In this document: piece after piece, positions 1 through 8,788 of the stretch
How positions within the stretch are numbered: the stretch's first letter is position 1
How the letters are laid out: the number at the start of each line of letters is the position of its first letter
The notes under the pieces: generated by a model
Seen by the model: the letters and a program-made list of their open reading frames with translations, nothing else
The model's database searches: none
Told to the model about the DNA's origin: nothing
Assembly: GCA_937910905.1 (NCBI GenBank)
Contig: CALEPV010000008.1
Location: 1 to 26,661 of the forward strand
DNA: 26,661 nucleotides
Direction of reading: 5' to 3'
Source: an uncultured Prevotellaceae bacterium
GTDB lineage: Bacteria > Bacteroidota > Bacteroidia > Bacteroidales > Bacteroidaceae
Translations under genes and position numbers: made by a program

Positions 1-118
1 GGGGTGAGAGGGGGGGAGGGGTGAGGGATGATGGGTGAGGAAGGGGGAGGGGGAAGAGGGAAGAGGGAGGAGGGGTGAGAGGGGGGGGTGAGGGTGAGGG
101 AGGGGGAAGTAGTAGGGG
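1..118. repeat. G-rich, cytosine-free low-complexity tract
   Basis: The first 118 bases contain no C on the plus strand and consist of runs of three to nine G separated by A, GA or TGA. The tract lies beyond the 3' end of the SusF-like gene, so the sus transcript, if it reaches it, would be C-rich and the template strand G-rich. Many G-runs with short loops could form G-quadruplexes. It is not coding in any convincing way. Its left end is cut by the window. Confidence 0.85.
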
Positions 119-140
119 CAGAGCATAGAGCCCTGCCCCT
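114..140 (-). terminator. possible terminator hairpin of the sus operon
   Basis: AGGGGCAG (114-121) and CTGCCCCT (133-140) form a perfect 8-bp inverted repeat with an 11-base loop, 30 bases after the stop codon of the SusF-like gene. On the minus strand it is followed by a C- and T-rich run, not a clean U-tract, so it is a weak intrinsic terminator candidate. It directly joins the cytosine-free tract. Confidence 0.4.
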
Positions 141-169
141 GCGAATGAATCGGTTGTTGTGTGGATAGA

Positions 170-1612
170 TTACTCCACGGTGCAGTAGATGTTCTCGCTG
201 GTCTTGCGGGTAGGATAGAGCTTGATGGTCGTTCCTACGGCAGAGAGGTTATTTCCGTTGCCCACGAGGTTGGTGAGGTCATCGCCGCCGAGGTTGATGT
301 CCCATGCGTTGTTGGCAGTGAACTTCCAGCCGTTGGCTGTCACGCCGGCACCGGTGATGACGAAGCAGTAGTTGGTGGCATCCCATGTGAGCTGCTGTGC
401 GTCGTCGGCAGGGTTCCAGCCGTTGAAATCGCCCACGAGGTTCATGTTGGTGATGCGGACGGACTTCAGTGTGAGTGCAGCCAGGTTGAGCTCTACGTAG
501 TAGACACCCTCACCGGCAGTAGCACGGATGTTGCCGCCGCCATCCTCGAAGTCGCCGCTGATACCAGCTGTGAATGTGCCGCTGTTGATCTCGTTGTCCC
601 ACGAGCCAGCCACACGCTGGAACTTGAACTCATTGCCCCAGCCATTCGGGTCGGCGCAGTAGATGTAGCCCGTGTAGAGGCCGTCGCCCTGATGAGCCAG
701 TTTCTGCTCGGATGCAACCCATCCGTCGGTAGCACCGATGAAGTATACGAAATCCTCGAACACGATAGGTGTCACCTTATAGGTCTGGTCGAGCATGTTG
801 AACTCCAGACGGTAGTACTTGGCGCCATCGTCGGCAGAGCCGATGCAGAAGGCCTGAGCCACGTCGTCGTTCTTGCCAACCACGAACTTGCCCTCCAGTG
901 CGGTCTCGCCGTTGACAGCAGCACCTACCATGTCGCCACCCCAGAAGCCTTCGGCACGAGTATAGGCGCTGGCGGGAGCAATCTTGAACCAGTTGTCGGC
1001 ACGGGTGCCGTCGCCATTGGTAGGAGCAGGAATGGTCACAGCGAATACTGGGTCGTCGTAGACATCGCCACCGCCGTTCTCCAGCTTGTAGGTCTGGTCG
1101 GTGTCGCTCCAGCCGTTGGCTGCGCCCACGTAGTAGTAGGCCTCCTCGATGACAGGAGCCTCAGGGGTGGCACGCACGGTTGTAGTAGCCTTTGCATCGA
1201 ATGTCATCTTATTGACAGTCACGGTGGTTAAGATGTCTATAGGTATGCTACGCTGAACAGGACGATGTCCGTAGAGGATGTTGACAACATCTTCGAGTGC
1301 TGCCGTCTCGACCATACCGTTCTTGTCGGCCTCCAGCAGTACATAGTTATCGCCATTGTAGAGGGTCACGCTGTAGCTCTCCGGATAGATAGTCTCGTCG
1401 GAGGTTACTACGCCTTTCGCCTGGAAGAGCTGCACATTGGCAACATCACCGATAGTCGCGAAGTCTATGGGCAGTGCCTCGGCCACGTCAAGGACAATGG
1501 TCTTCTGAGGCTCCTCGGCATTTGTGATGGGCTCGGCCCATTCGAGGTTGTAGTCCTCGGAACAGCCTGCCATCAGCAGGACTGTTCCTATGGTATATAG
1601 ATACTTTTTCAT
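170..1612 (-). CDS. susF: SusF-like outer-membrane starch-binding lipoprotein
   Basis: A surface lipoprotein that probably binds starch and maltooligosaccharides for the SusCD complex. The 480-residue protein has a short signal peptide and a lipobox LLMAGC with the lipidated Cys at residue 17. An N-terminal beta domain (about 35-150) is followed by three modules that each begin with a similar aromatic strand: YYYVGAANGW (about 159), FVYFIGATDGW (about 288) and MNLVGDFNGW (about 390). This fits B. thetaiotaomicron SusF, which is about 485 residues with three starch-binding modules. It is the last gene of the susCDEF run in this window, 15 bases after the SusE-like gene. The assignment to SusF rather than another SusE/F-like protein rests on size, module number and order. 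Confidence 0.85.
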   Translation of the reverse strand: MKKYLYTIGTVLLMAGCSEDYNLEWAEPITNAEEPQKTIVLDVAEALPIDFATIGDVANVQLFQAKGVVTSDETIYPESYSVTLYNGDNYVLLEADKNGMVETAALEDVVNILYGHRPVQRSIPIDILTTVTVNKMTFDAKATTTVRATPEAPVIEEAYYYVGAANGWSDTDQTYKLENGGGDVYDDPVFAVTIPAPTNGDGTRADNWFKIAPASAYTRAEGFWGGDMVGAAVNGETALEGKFVVGKNDDVAQAFCIGSADDGAKYYRLEFNMLDQTYKVTPIVFEDFVYFIGATDGWVASEQKLAHQGDGLYTGYIYCADPNGWGNEFKFQRVAGSWDNEINSGTFTAGISGDFEDGGGNIRATAGEGVYYVELNLAALTLKSVRITNMNLVGDFNGWNPADDAQQLTWDATNYCFVITGAGVTANGWKFTANNAWDINLGGDDLTNLVGNGNNLSAVGTTIKLYPTRKTSENIYCTVE

Positions 1613-1627
1613 GTTCTTGACTTGTAG

Positions 1628-2794
1628 TTAGAGTGGTAGGAATTGGTACTGACCCGTGATATCATTGAAGAACACGCGATACTTGCCAGCAGCTACAGGA
1701 ATGTTAGGACCGTTCTGTGCGCCCTTGCCATACGGGAAGGCCGTGTCGCCCCAGTTAACGCTCCAGGCAGAGTCAATCAGGAACTTGGCAGTAGTATCGC
1801 CGCTGGTAGCGTCGAGGTCGAAGTACCAGTCGTGGCATTCGGTGTCGCTGAAGGTGTATACAGCCGTCATCTGCGTGTCAGTAGCCCAACCGTTGAAGTC
1901 GCCGGAGATGAGCATCTGGGTGTAGACAGCCGGTGCGTCGCCAGCGTAGGCCACGATGCTGAGCTCATCGGTAGCGGTGTTGAGCGTGATGGTGTAGTAG
2001 CCGTCGCTTGGCACGAAGAAGTTGCTGGAGCCTCCATCGTTCTTCACGGGCGAGAGCGCGTTGTCGCTGCTGCCCCACTGGTCGTTCCAGCCACCTGGCT
2101 CCTTGATGAGCTTGAAGCCCTTGGAAGCGAGGAAGTAGCCTGTGTAGGAGATAACGCCCTGACCAGTGATTACATCGTACGTCTCGTTGTCGGATGGCAA
2201 CATTGGCACGAGGCCAAGGCCTATAGCGTCATCAGTGTTCTTCCAGTTGCCGGTGCCGGTGAAGTCGCCTACCAGATACCAAAGCTCAGGTGCAGCCACC
2301 GAGGTGTTGACGTAGGTGGGAGCCACCTTGAAGGATATGGTATTGGATGCAATCTCATTGGTGTTGGAGAGAGCTGAAGAACCGACAGCATGAGCCAGCA
2401 CGCGGGCGTAGATGGTCATCTCGGCCGGAGCATCGTCCTCGCTCTCCCACCCTTCCTGCACTTGCAGCTTGGTGTTGAGGTCAGCACCGGCGATTTCGGC
2501 CTCTGGAGTGGAGTACACCTTGCTCAGCACAGGAGCTGCCTCGAAGGTCTCGTCGGTATTGAGTTCCAGTGTGTATTCGCAGCTCACAGGGAAGCCATAG
2601 TCCGGCTGTGACCATGTGAGGTTGAAGCTGCCTGTCTTCTCCAGATTCATGACAGCGCTGGAGTAGGCAGGTGCGTTGAGCTTGAACGTGGTAGGCAACT
2701 CGATGGTCGGGTTGTGGTCGCGGTCATCGTCGCACGCTGTCAGTATGGCTGCTCCGCAGAGTAGCAGGAGTGCCGATTTAAGTATATGTTTCAT
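1628..2794 (-). CDS. susE: SusE-like outer-membrane starch-binding lipoprotein
   Basis: A lipoprotein expected to bind starch at the cell surface beside SusCD. I start it at 2794, giving MKHILKSALL, a hydrophobic segment and lipobox LTAC with Cys21; an ATG 13 codons upstream would only add residues encoded by an intergenic repeat and would spoil the signal peptide. The resulting 388 residues match B. thetaiotaomicron SusE (about 387) and show the same plan: an N-terminal Ig-like region (about 30-157) and two binding modules, starting near ELWYLVGDFTG (170) and MLISGDFNGW (294). It lies between susD and the SusF-like gene in one minus-strand operon. Confidence 0.87.
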   Translation of the reverse strand: MKHILKSALLLLCGAAILTACDDDRDHNPTIELPTTFKLNAPAYSSAVMNLEKTGSFNLTWSQPDYGFPVSCEYTLELNTDETFEAAPVLSKVYSTPEAEIAGADLNTKLQVQEGWESEDDAPAEMTIYARVLAHAVGSSALSNTNEIASNTISFKVAPTYVNTSVAAPELWYLVGDFTGTGNWKNTDDAIGLGLVPMLPSDNETYDVITGQGVISYTGYFLASKGFKLIKEPGGWNDQWGSSDNALSPVKNDGGSSNFFVPSDGYYTITLNTATDELSIVAYAGDAPAVYTQMLISGDFNGWATDTQMTAVYTFSDTECHDWYFDLDATSGDTTAKFLIDSAWSVNWGDTAFPYGKGAQNGPNIPVAAGKYRVFFNDITGQYQFLPL

Positions 2795-2800
2795 TGTATC

Positions 2801-2851
2801 GTCAATTGTGAGTTGTGAATTGTCAATTGTCAATCGTGAATTGTCAATTGT
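2801..2851. repeat. short AT-rich direct repeat between susD and susE
   Basis: GTGAATTGTCAATTGT occurs exactly at 2815-2830 and 2836-2851, a 21-base period, with a degenerate copy at 2801-2816. The second copy covers the susD stop codon (2844-2846), so the last codons of SusD come from the repeat. In minus orientation it reads as CAATTGACAATT units, a repeat type I have seen between genes in Bacteroidales genomes. Confidence 0.8.
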
Positions 2852-4469
2852 AGCCTTCGTTCTGCTTGATTCTGCCGTTGCCGGCTACAATCTCGCCGTT
2901 AGGCAGAGCGAACACGTTGCGATAGGCTGCAAAGGTGCGGCCATCGTGTGTGCCCCCCTTCCACTGCCATGTGTAGCTTGCATTGTCACCACCGTACTGG
3001 CCGAAGCGTATCAGGTCGGTACGACGACGTCCCTCATAGTAGAACTCGCGTCCCCACTCATTGAGAATCTCCTGCAGATTGTAGGCATTGGGCTGGCGGC
3101 TGTTGTTGGCACGGGTACGCAGTGCGTTGATAGCAGCGGCAGCGGCACCTGTGGCATTGCCACCGTTCAAGCGTGCCTCAGCCTCTGCATAGGTCAGGTT
3201 GGCCTCAGCCAGACGCAAGAGGAAGAAGTCGGTGTCGGGGAAGCCAGGATCGTGCTGGCCAGAGCCGTCGACCGACGAGGAGTACAGAGTGTTGTACTTG
3301 GTAACAGCAGTACCATACTTGAAGGCTGTATTCTCGGTGATGTCTATGCTGTGGCCCTTGGTCCAGAACATGGCACGCTCGTCGCCGGCAGCTGTACGGA
3401 TGGTACGTGTGTCAGCATCCTCGGGTATGGTGCCGCCAGGGAAGAACACTTCGAGGAACTCAGGTGTCACACGGTTGCCCAACCATGAGTCGAGGCCACA
3501 GGTCTTGTCATCGAACCAAGGGTGCATCTCATCGCTGAAGCATGAAGACATCAGGAAGTAGGTTACGGTCCAACCCTGTGTCTTGATGCCGTCCTGCAGG
3601 ATAGGCAGGATAGCCTCCTGAGCTGCGCTGCTCTCGCCGTTGTCGCCCATGAAGAGCATCTGGTAGGCAGTCCAGCCGTTCTGACCTGTGGTGTTCAGTG
3701 AGCGTCCGCTCTCATCCATCACCTTCTTGGCGTACTGTGATGCCAGGGTCCACTGTGCAGTACCGGTGTAGACCTCGGCATTCAGGTAAAGGCGGGCCAG
3801 CAGCAACCATACAGCAGCCTTGTCGGCACGGCCATAGCCTGCAACGTCGCTGGTCTTGGCTTGAGGAGCAGACATCTGCGGCTCAATCTCCTTCAGCTCA
3901 TTCTCAATCCAGGCGTAGAGTTCTGCGCGCGGCAGCTGCGTGCCCGCATCGCCCACGCTGGTGATAAGGGGTACATTGCCCCACATGTCAAGCAGAAACC
4001 AATAGTCAAGTGCGCGTATGAAACGTATCTCAGCCGTCTTCGTCGCATCAATGTCGGCGCAAGCTGACAGATACTGGTTACACAGTGTGATACCGAAGTA
4101 TATACGGTAGTACAGCGCAGTCAGCATCGGGTGGCTGGCGTCGTAAGTATTGTAGCTGTAGCTATCTAAGCCTTCGTCACCCCACCAACAGATAGCCTCG
4201 TCGGTGGTCAGCTCATTGGCATTCCACATCTGGCGTATGAAGCCACTCATACCACTGTTCAGGCCCTCGATGTCTCCATTTTCATCGCCCGACGCGTTGC
4301 CGGCCAAGCCGAAGTTAGCATAGCACTTGTTAAACAAGCCGTTTGGGTCGAGTGTGGTGCTGAGGTTGGGGTCGATAGGGTCAACATCCAAGTCGCCCAC
4401 GCACGAGCTGAAACCCATGCCTGCAACAATAGCCGCAGCTGGGAGTATATGTTTGATGAAACTCTTCAT
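2844..4469 (-). CDS. susD: SusD-family starch-binding outer-membrane lipoprotein
   Basis: SusD-family proteins form the hinged lid over the SusC transporter and capture glycan. This 541-residue protein has a signal peptide with lipobox FSSC (Cys23), and the family hallmarks: the NYFGL-like helical N-terminal region (about 40-200) with TPR-like repeats, and a C-terminal block with ALRTRANN and the segment LNEWGREFYYEGRRRTDLIRFG that is typical of the RagB/SusD fold. B. thetaiotaomicron SusD is about 551 residues. The gene lies 21 bases downstream of susC. The C-terminal codons overlap an intergenic repeat. Family is certain; starch as substrate is inferred from the neighbours. Confidence 0.95.
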   Translation of the reverse strand: MKSFIKHILPAAAIVAGMGFSSCVGDLDVDPIDPNLSTTLDPNGLFNKCYANFGLAGNASGDENGDIEGLNSGMSGFIRQMWNANELTTDEAICWWGDEGLDSYSYNTYDASHPMLTALYYRIYFGITLCNQYLSACADIDATKTAEIRFIRALDYWFLLDMWGNVPLITSVGDAGTQLPRAELYAWIENELKEIEPQMSAPQAKTSDVAGYGRADKAAVWLLLARLYLNAEVYTGTAQWTLASQYAKKVMDESGRSLNTTGQNGWTAYQMLFMGDNGESSAAQEAILPILQDGIKTQGWTVTYFLMSSCFSDEMHPWFDDKTCGLDSWLGNRVTPEFLEVFFPGGTIPEDADTRTIRTAAGDERAMFWTKGHSIDITENTAFKYGTAVTKYNTLYSSSVDGSGQHDPGFPDTDFFLLRLAEANLTYAEAEARLNGGNATGAAAAAINALRTRANNSRQPNAYNLQEILNEWGREFYYEGRRRTDLIRFGQYGGDNASYTWQWKGGTHDGRTFAAYRNVFALPNGEIVAGNGRIKQNEGYN

Positions 4470-4490
4470 AATGTGTGTAAGCTCTAAGGA

Positions 4491-7400
4491 TTAGTAATTG
4501 AGGCTCAGGCCGAGAACCATGCTGAACGGACGCGGGTAGATGTTATTATCCACTCCACCGAACACCTCCGGGTCTATGCCTTTGTAATTGGTGATGGTGA
4601 ACACGTTGTTGGCTGTGAGCGACACACGGCCACCGATGCCACGGAAGGCCTGGCTGCGGAACAGATTGCTGAAGCTGTAGCCGAGGGTGATGTTGTCGCA
4701 CTTGAGGAACGATGCGTTCTGCACGAAGTAGTCAGATATCTTCGATGTAACATTCCATGTCTGCCAGTTCTTTGCAAGCTCGTAGGTAGGACGGTTGCTG
4801 AGGTAGGTGTTGAAGATCGCGCTCTTGCTCATGTTGCTCCATCCAGCCTCAGTATCGTTATAGAGATAGTTGCCTACGTTGGCACGGAGATTGAAACCGA
4901 AGTCCCAGTTCTTCCACTCCAGGCGTGAGCTGAAACCGAAGCTCCAAGGAGCGAATGCACTCTTGTAGTAGTAGCGGTCGTTCTCGTCTATCTTGCCATT
5001 GCCGTCACGGTCTACAACCACGCCCTCAATAGGAAGGCCGTTCTGGTCGTAAGCCTGCTGATATACGTAGTAGGTTGATACAGAATGACCTACAGCATGT
5101 GCACCTGCATAGACCTCAGCATCGCCGGAGCAGCGCATCGTCTCAACGTAGTAGTCCTCCGTACCGCCGTTCAGTTCCGTAATTTCGTTCTTGTTGTAGG
5201 TTGCATTGAAACCCAGAGTCCAGAACCAGTCGCGCGTCTGTATCGGTTTCCAGTCCACTGAAACCTCAAAGCCGTAGTTCTGCATCTTACCGATGTTCTG
5301 CACCAGACGGTTCTTGAAGTTCGAACCAGCCTGCAGCGTAGCCGCACTCAGCAAATCCTCAGTCTTGCGGATATAGCCATCGAGACTGAATGTGAGACGG
5401 TTGTTCCAGTAGCCCAGGTCAAGACCTATATTATATGTAGTGGTCGACTCCCACTTCAGTCGTGTGTCGTAGGCCTCCGGGCGGCTCAGAGCGCCATTGC
5501 CATCCACAGGATAGTAGCTACCGTTGCCGGTGTTGGCGAGATAGGTAGGAATCCACAGGTAGTCAGGGTTCTGGCCAGTCATGCCATAGACCTCCTGCTG
5601 ACCAGTGCGGCCATAGCTCAGACGCAGTTTAGCCTCGCTGAGGTGGTCAAGGTCGCGCAGCAAGCTCTCCTCCTTCATCTTCCATGCGAAAGCGAACGAT
5701 GGGAACAGAGCCCAGTGGTCGCTGAAGCGGCTGGAGCCGTCGTCACGCAGGGAGAATGTGAAGAGGTAACGGTTCAGCAGCGTGTAGTTCACACGGCCGA
5801 AGAATGATACCAGATAGTGCTCGGTTCTCCACTCGCTTTCGTACTCGTTGTACTTCTGGCCGGCATTAGTCGGGTGAGTGGACGGGTACATACCCCAGGA
5901 GTGGTTCTTGGTCTCGCGCCAGTAGTGCTGCCACTCATAGCCAGCTGTAACATCGAGCACGTGCTTTGAGTTCCAGTCGTGCAGATACTGCAGGTAGGTG
6001 TTGAGAGAAGTGTTCTTCTTCTGCATGTCGTTCCAGCCGTAGCTGCCATAGTACATATTGGTCGGGTTGGCTGGCGAGATGTCGTTGTTGTACTTGCCGT
6101 ATGTGAAGTCGCCGCTCACGTTCACGTGGCCGCTCAGATCCTCGAAACCATGTACCTTATACACCAGCTCGGCATTGCCGATGAAGCTGCGCACGTTAGC
6201 ATAGTTGTTGCGCAGCTTCAGCATAGCCACCGGGTTGCCGCCGGCGAGGTTGTTCTTCACATTGGTCCATGTCGGGTCACCATAGGAGGCAGCTGTGCCA
6301 GGCCACTCGAAATAGCCGGCCCAGTTCTGTGCATCAGGACTGTTCCAGTCATATACCGGCTGCGACGGGTCGAATGCTATGGCACCGCCAGTTGCTCCAC
6401 GGTCCGGGTCGGTAGGCTTGCTCAGCATACCCTTGGCGCTGATGTTGAGCGTCAAGTGGTCATCGAGGAACGATGGATTGAGGTTGACGCTGGCTGTACC
6501 GCGCTTGAAGTCAGATGTCTTCAGGATACCCTGCTGGTCAGTGTAGCCCACGCTGACACGGTAGGGCAGCCAACCTGCAGAGCCAGCAACGCTCAGGTTG
6601 TGGTCGTGGCTGATAGCGGTGCGGTAGATTTCCTTCTGCCAGTCGGTGTTGGCAGTGCCAAGATAGCTCGCCTCATCGCTGCCTGCGCCGTAGAGGTTAG
6701 TCACGAAGTCGCGGAACTCGTCGCCGTTCATTACATCAAGGCTCTTCTGGCGTGTGCTCATTGTAACACTGCCATTGTAGCTGATCTGGAGGTTCTGCCC
6801 CTTGCGGCCTTTCTTGGTTGTGATGATGATTACACCGTTTGAACCACGGCTACCATAGATGGCAGTAGCCGATGCGTCCTTCAAGATGTTGAAGCTCTCA
6901 ATATCCTGCGGGTTCACCATGCTCAGCGGGTTGCTCAGACCAGTTGTCGAAGCAGCGTCCATGATGACGCCATCAATAACGTAGAGAGGATCGCTGCTGG
7001 CATTGAGCGAGGCACCGCCACGAATACGGATAGTAGAGCCGCCACGCGGGTCACCGCCATCGGATGTCACGCTCAGACCTGCCACCTTGCCTTGCAGCAT
7101 GTCCTGTGCATTCAGTACGATACCCTTGTTCTTGGTCTCGGGCTTCAGTGCTACAACCGATCCAGTGAGGTCGTTCTTCTTCACTGTACCGTAACCGATA
7201 ACCACCACGTCCTCCAGAACCTTTGAGTCCTCGTGGAGAGTGATGTTCAGTCGTGGTGCAGCGGTCACGGTAGCTGGCTGGAAGCCCATATACGTAATAG
7301 TAATCTGTGCACCATTGGGTGCTGTTATGGCAAAGTTGCCATCAATGTCTGTTGTGACACCACCTGTCTGGCCTGCCACACGTACTGTTGCGCCCATCAC

Positions 7401-7529
7401 TGGTTCGCCCGTATCATCCTTCACATGTCCCTGCACATTAACCTGTGCGAAGACACCTAAAGAGATGAACAGGCCACAGATGACGGCGAGGATTCGCAGG
7501 GGAATCCTTGATTTAACCTGCTTCATCAT
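4491..7529 (-). CDS. susC: SusC-family TonB-dependent outer-membrane transporter
   Basis: Energised by TonB, this barrel imports maltooligosaccharides released at the surface into the periplasm. The 1012-residue protein has a signal peptide ending near VFAQ (residue 29), a carboxypeptidase-D-like N-terminal extension (about 31-100), a TonB-box/linker region with DVVVIGYGT (107-115), and a plug domain (about 120-240) with RIRGGASLN, DPLYVIDGV and GSRGSNGVIIITTKKG. The remainder is the 22-strand barrel, ending in an aromatic-terminated strand (LSLNY). B. thetaiotaomicron SusC has about 1008 residues. It is first in the minus-strand sus operon, with a promoter candidate at 7574-7581. Maltodextrin specificity is inferred from neighbouring GH97 and GH77 genes. 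Confidence 0.95.
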   Translation of the reverse strand: MMKQVKSRIPLRILAVICGLFISLGVFAQVNVQGHVKDDTGEPVMGATVRVAGQTGGVTTDIDGNFAITAPNGAQITITYMGFQPATVTAAPRLNITLHEDSKVLEDVVVIGYGTVKKNDLTGSVVALKPETKNKGIVLNAQDMLQGKVAGLSVTSDGGDPRGGSTIRIRGGASLNASSDPLYVIDGVIMDAASTTGLSNPLSMVNPQDIESFNILKDASATAIYGSRGSNGVIIITTKKGRKGQNLQISYNGSVTMSTRQKSLDVMNGDEFRDFVTNLYGAGSDEASYLGTANTDWQKEIYRTAISHDHNLSVAGSAGWLPYRVSVGYTDQQGILKTSDFKRGTASVNLNPSFLDDHLTLNISAKGMLSKPTDPDRGATGGAIAFDPSQPVYDWNSPDAQNWAGYFEWPGTAASYGDPTWTNVKNNLAGGNPVAMLKLRNNYANVRSFIGNAELVYKVHGFEDLSGHVNVSGDFTYGKYNNDISPANPTNMYYGSYGWNDMQKKNTSLNTYLQYLHDWNSKHVLDVTAGYEWQHYWRETKNHSWGMYPSTHPTNAGQKYNEYESEWRTEHYLVSFFGRVNYTLLNRYLFTFSLRDDGSSRFSDHWALFPSFAFAWKMKEESLLRDLDHLSEAKLRLSYGRTGQQEVYGMTGQNPDYLWIPTYLANTGNGSYYPVDGNGALSRPEAYDTRLKWESTTTYNIGLDLGYWNNRLTFSLDGYIRKTEDLLSAATLQAGSNFKNRLVQNIGKMQNYGFEVSVDWKPIQTRDWFWTLGFNATYNKNEITELNGGTEDYYVETMRCSGDAEVYAGAHAVGHSVSTYYVYQQAYDQNGLPIEGVVVDRDGNGKIDENDRYYYKSAFAPWSFGFSSRLEWKNWDFGFNLRANVGNYLYNDTEAGWSNMSKSAIFNTYLSNRPTYELAKNWQTWNVTSKISDYFVQNASFLKCDNITLGYSFSNLFRSQAFRGIGGRVSLTANNVFTITNYKGIDPEVFGGVDNNIYPRPFSMVLGLSLNY

Positions 7530-7573
7530 GTCTGTTAGTTAAGGTTATGAGTTTGTTGGTTTGTATTTCTGTG

Positions 7574-7601
7574 CAAAAGTAAGTTGCATAATGTGAAACA
7601 A
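7574..7601 (-). promoter_or_regulatory. promoter candidate for susCDEF
   Basis: On the minus strand TACTTTTG (7574-7581) matches the Bacteroidota -7 box TAnnTTTG. A partial -33 element ATTG (7599-7602) lies 17 bases upstream, shorter than the usual 19-21. The box is 45 bases from the susC start codon, leaving a leader of about 37 bases. Confidence 0.65.
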
Positions 7602-7636
7602 TCTTAACGCTTGACGCAAATCAACGCTATGACTTA

Positions 7637-7650
7637 TGCAACCGTTTGCA
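7637..7650. promoter_or_regulatory. LacI-family operator between susC and lacI
   Basis: TGCAACCGTTTGCA is a near-perfect palindrome with central CG and fits the LacI/PurR-family operator pattern TGnAAnCGnTTnCA. It is the only such site I found in the divergent intergenic region. Its centre (7643.5) is 62.5 bases from the inner edge of both the susC and the lacI -7 boxes. That is upstream of both core promoters, a position more typical of activation than of simple blocking. Confidence 0.7.
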
Positions 7651-7705
7651 CGTGCATTACAATTCTTTGCAAGGCGCAATGGATGAATGGCCTATACCTT
7701 TTGTA

Positions 7706-7713
7706 TACTTTTG
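7706..7713 (+). promoter_or_regulatory. promoter -7 candidate for lacI operon
   Basis: TACTTTTG matches the TAnnTTTG box and lies 21 bases before the chosen lacI start at 7735. No good TTTG element is seen 19-21 bases upstream. Transcription from here would begin after the ATG at 7687, which supports the downstream start codon. Confidence 0.5.
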
Positions 7714-7734
7714 CCAACACTGGCCGAGAGAAGT

Positions 7735-8760
7735 ATGATTGAGAACAGAGTCATAACGATGAAGGACATTGCCAAGGCGCTGAACGTATCGGTGGCAACG
7801 GTATCGCGCGCCTTGCAAGACAGCCCCATGATAAGTGAGGAGCAGCGCAAGCGCATCCAGGCGTATGCTCGTGAGCATCGTTTCCTACCCAACCAGCTGG
7901 CAGGATCACTCCGCCGGTCACGCGTATCGCAGCAGAAAATTATCGGCGTAATCATTCCACAGATAGACCACTACTACTTCTCTACCATACTGTCAGGCAT
8001 TGAGGCGAGGGCACAGCAGTGCGGCTACCAGATACTGGTGGCCCAGAGCGGTGAGCGCTACGACGAGGAAACACGCATCTGCCAGCAATTTGTCAAGCAC
8101 CGCGTGTGCGGCATCATCGTGTCGCAGGCCAAGGACACCACACGCTACAATCATTTCCAACACCTTATAGATATAGATGTACCGCTGGTGTTCTATGACC
8201 GCATCTGCACTGGAATCAACACCAGCCGTGTGGTGGTGGACGACTATATGGGAGCACTCAAGGCTGTGTCGCACCTGATTGACACAGGATGCAAGCGCAT
8301 CGCCTTCTACGGCTCGCCCATGCAGCTGGAGATATCGAAGAACCGATACAACGGCTACCGCGATGCCATACTAAAACATGGGCTGCCGCTGGACGAGAGC
8401 TTGATACTGAAGTGCGACAACAGAGCCGATGCCGAAGCCATCACACCCGCACTGCTAGAACAGGCGAACCGACCCGATGCCATCTTTGCCGTAAACGATG
8501 ACACCGCCATCGGTGTGCTGTACACAGCCAAACGCATGGGCATCGCGGTGCCCGACGAGCTGAGCATCTGCGGCTTCACCAACGGTGAACGGGCCGTAGC
8601 TACCGACCCGCAGCTGACTACCGTGGAACAACGAGGCCACGAGGTGGGCCATCAAGCAGTAGACATACTGGTGGGATTGGTCGAGGGCACATTGCCGCGA
8701 GACCATGCTGAGAAGCGCATAGTGAAGACCCGGCTCATAGTGAGAGGGACAACCAGGTGA
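7735..8760 (+). CDS. LacI-family transcriptional regulator of the starch locus
   Basis: A one-domain-plus-sensor DNA-binding regulator, most likely responding to a maltose-type ligand. With the start at 7735 the protein has 341 residues. The N-terminal helix-turn-helix reads TMKDIAKALNVSVATVSRAL (8-27), followed by a hinge near LPNQLAGSLRR and a periplasmic-binding-like sensor domain ending with QLTTVEQRGHEVG and a C-terminal ILVGLVEG. An ATG at 7687 would add 16 residues upstream of the likely transcription start; Met9 (7759) is another possible start. GAGAGAAG just upstream of 7735 could act as a ribosome site. It is divergent from susC and heads the mfs-malQ-susB run, so it probably controls both directions and itself. 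B. thetaiotaomicron uses SusR, a different protein type. Confidence 0.92.
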   Translation: MIENRVITMKDIAKALNVSVATVSRALQDSPMISEEQRKRIQAYAREHRFLPNQLAGSLRRSRVSQQKIIGVIIPQIDHYYFSTILSGIEARAQQCGYQILVAQSGERYDEETRICQQFVKHRVCGIIVSQAKDTTRYNHFQHLIDIDVPLVFYDRICTGINTSRVVVDDYMGALKAVSHLIDTGCKRIAFYGSPMQLEISKNRYNGYRDAILKHGLPLDESLILKCDNRADAEAITPALLEQANRPDAIFAVNDDTAIGVLYTAKRMGIAVPDELSICGFTNGERAVATDPQLTTVEQRGHEVGHQAVDILVGLVEGTLPRDHAEKRIVKTRLIVRGTTR

Positions 8761-8788
8761 ATAAGGAATGAATAATATATAATGGACA

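Noticed and set aside
161..1231. Long plus-strand reading frame opposite the SusF-like gene
   Set aside because: A high-GC shadow of the real minus-strand gene; no domain is seen and the minus frame has a clear lipobox and binding modules. The same holds for other long antisense frames over sus, malQ, the lipid cluster and pflB.
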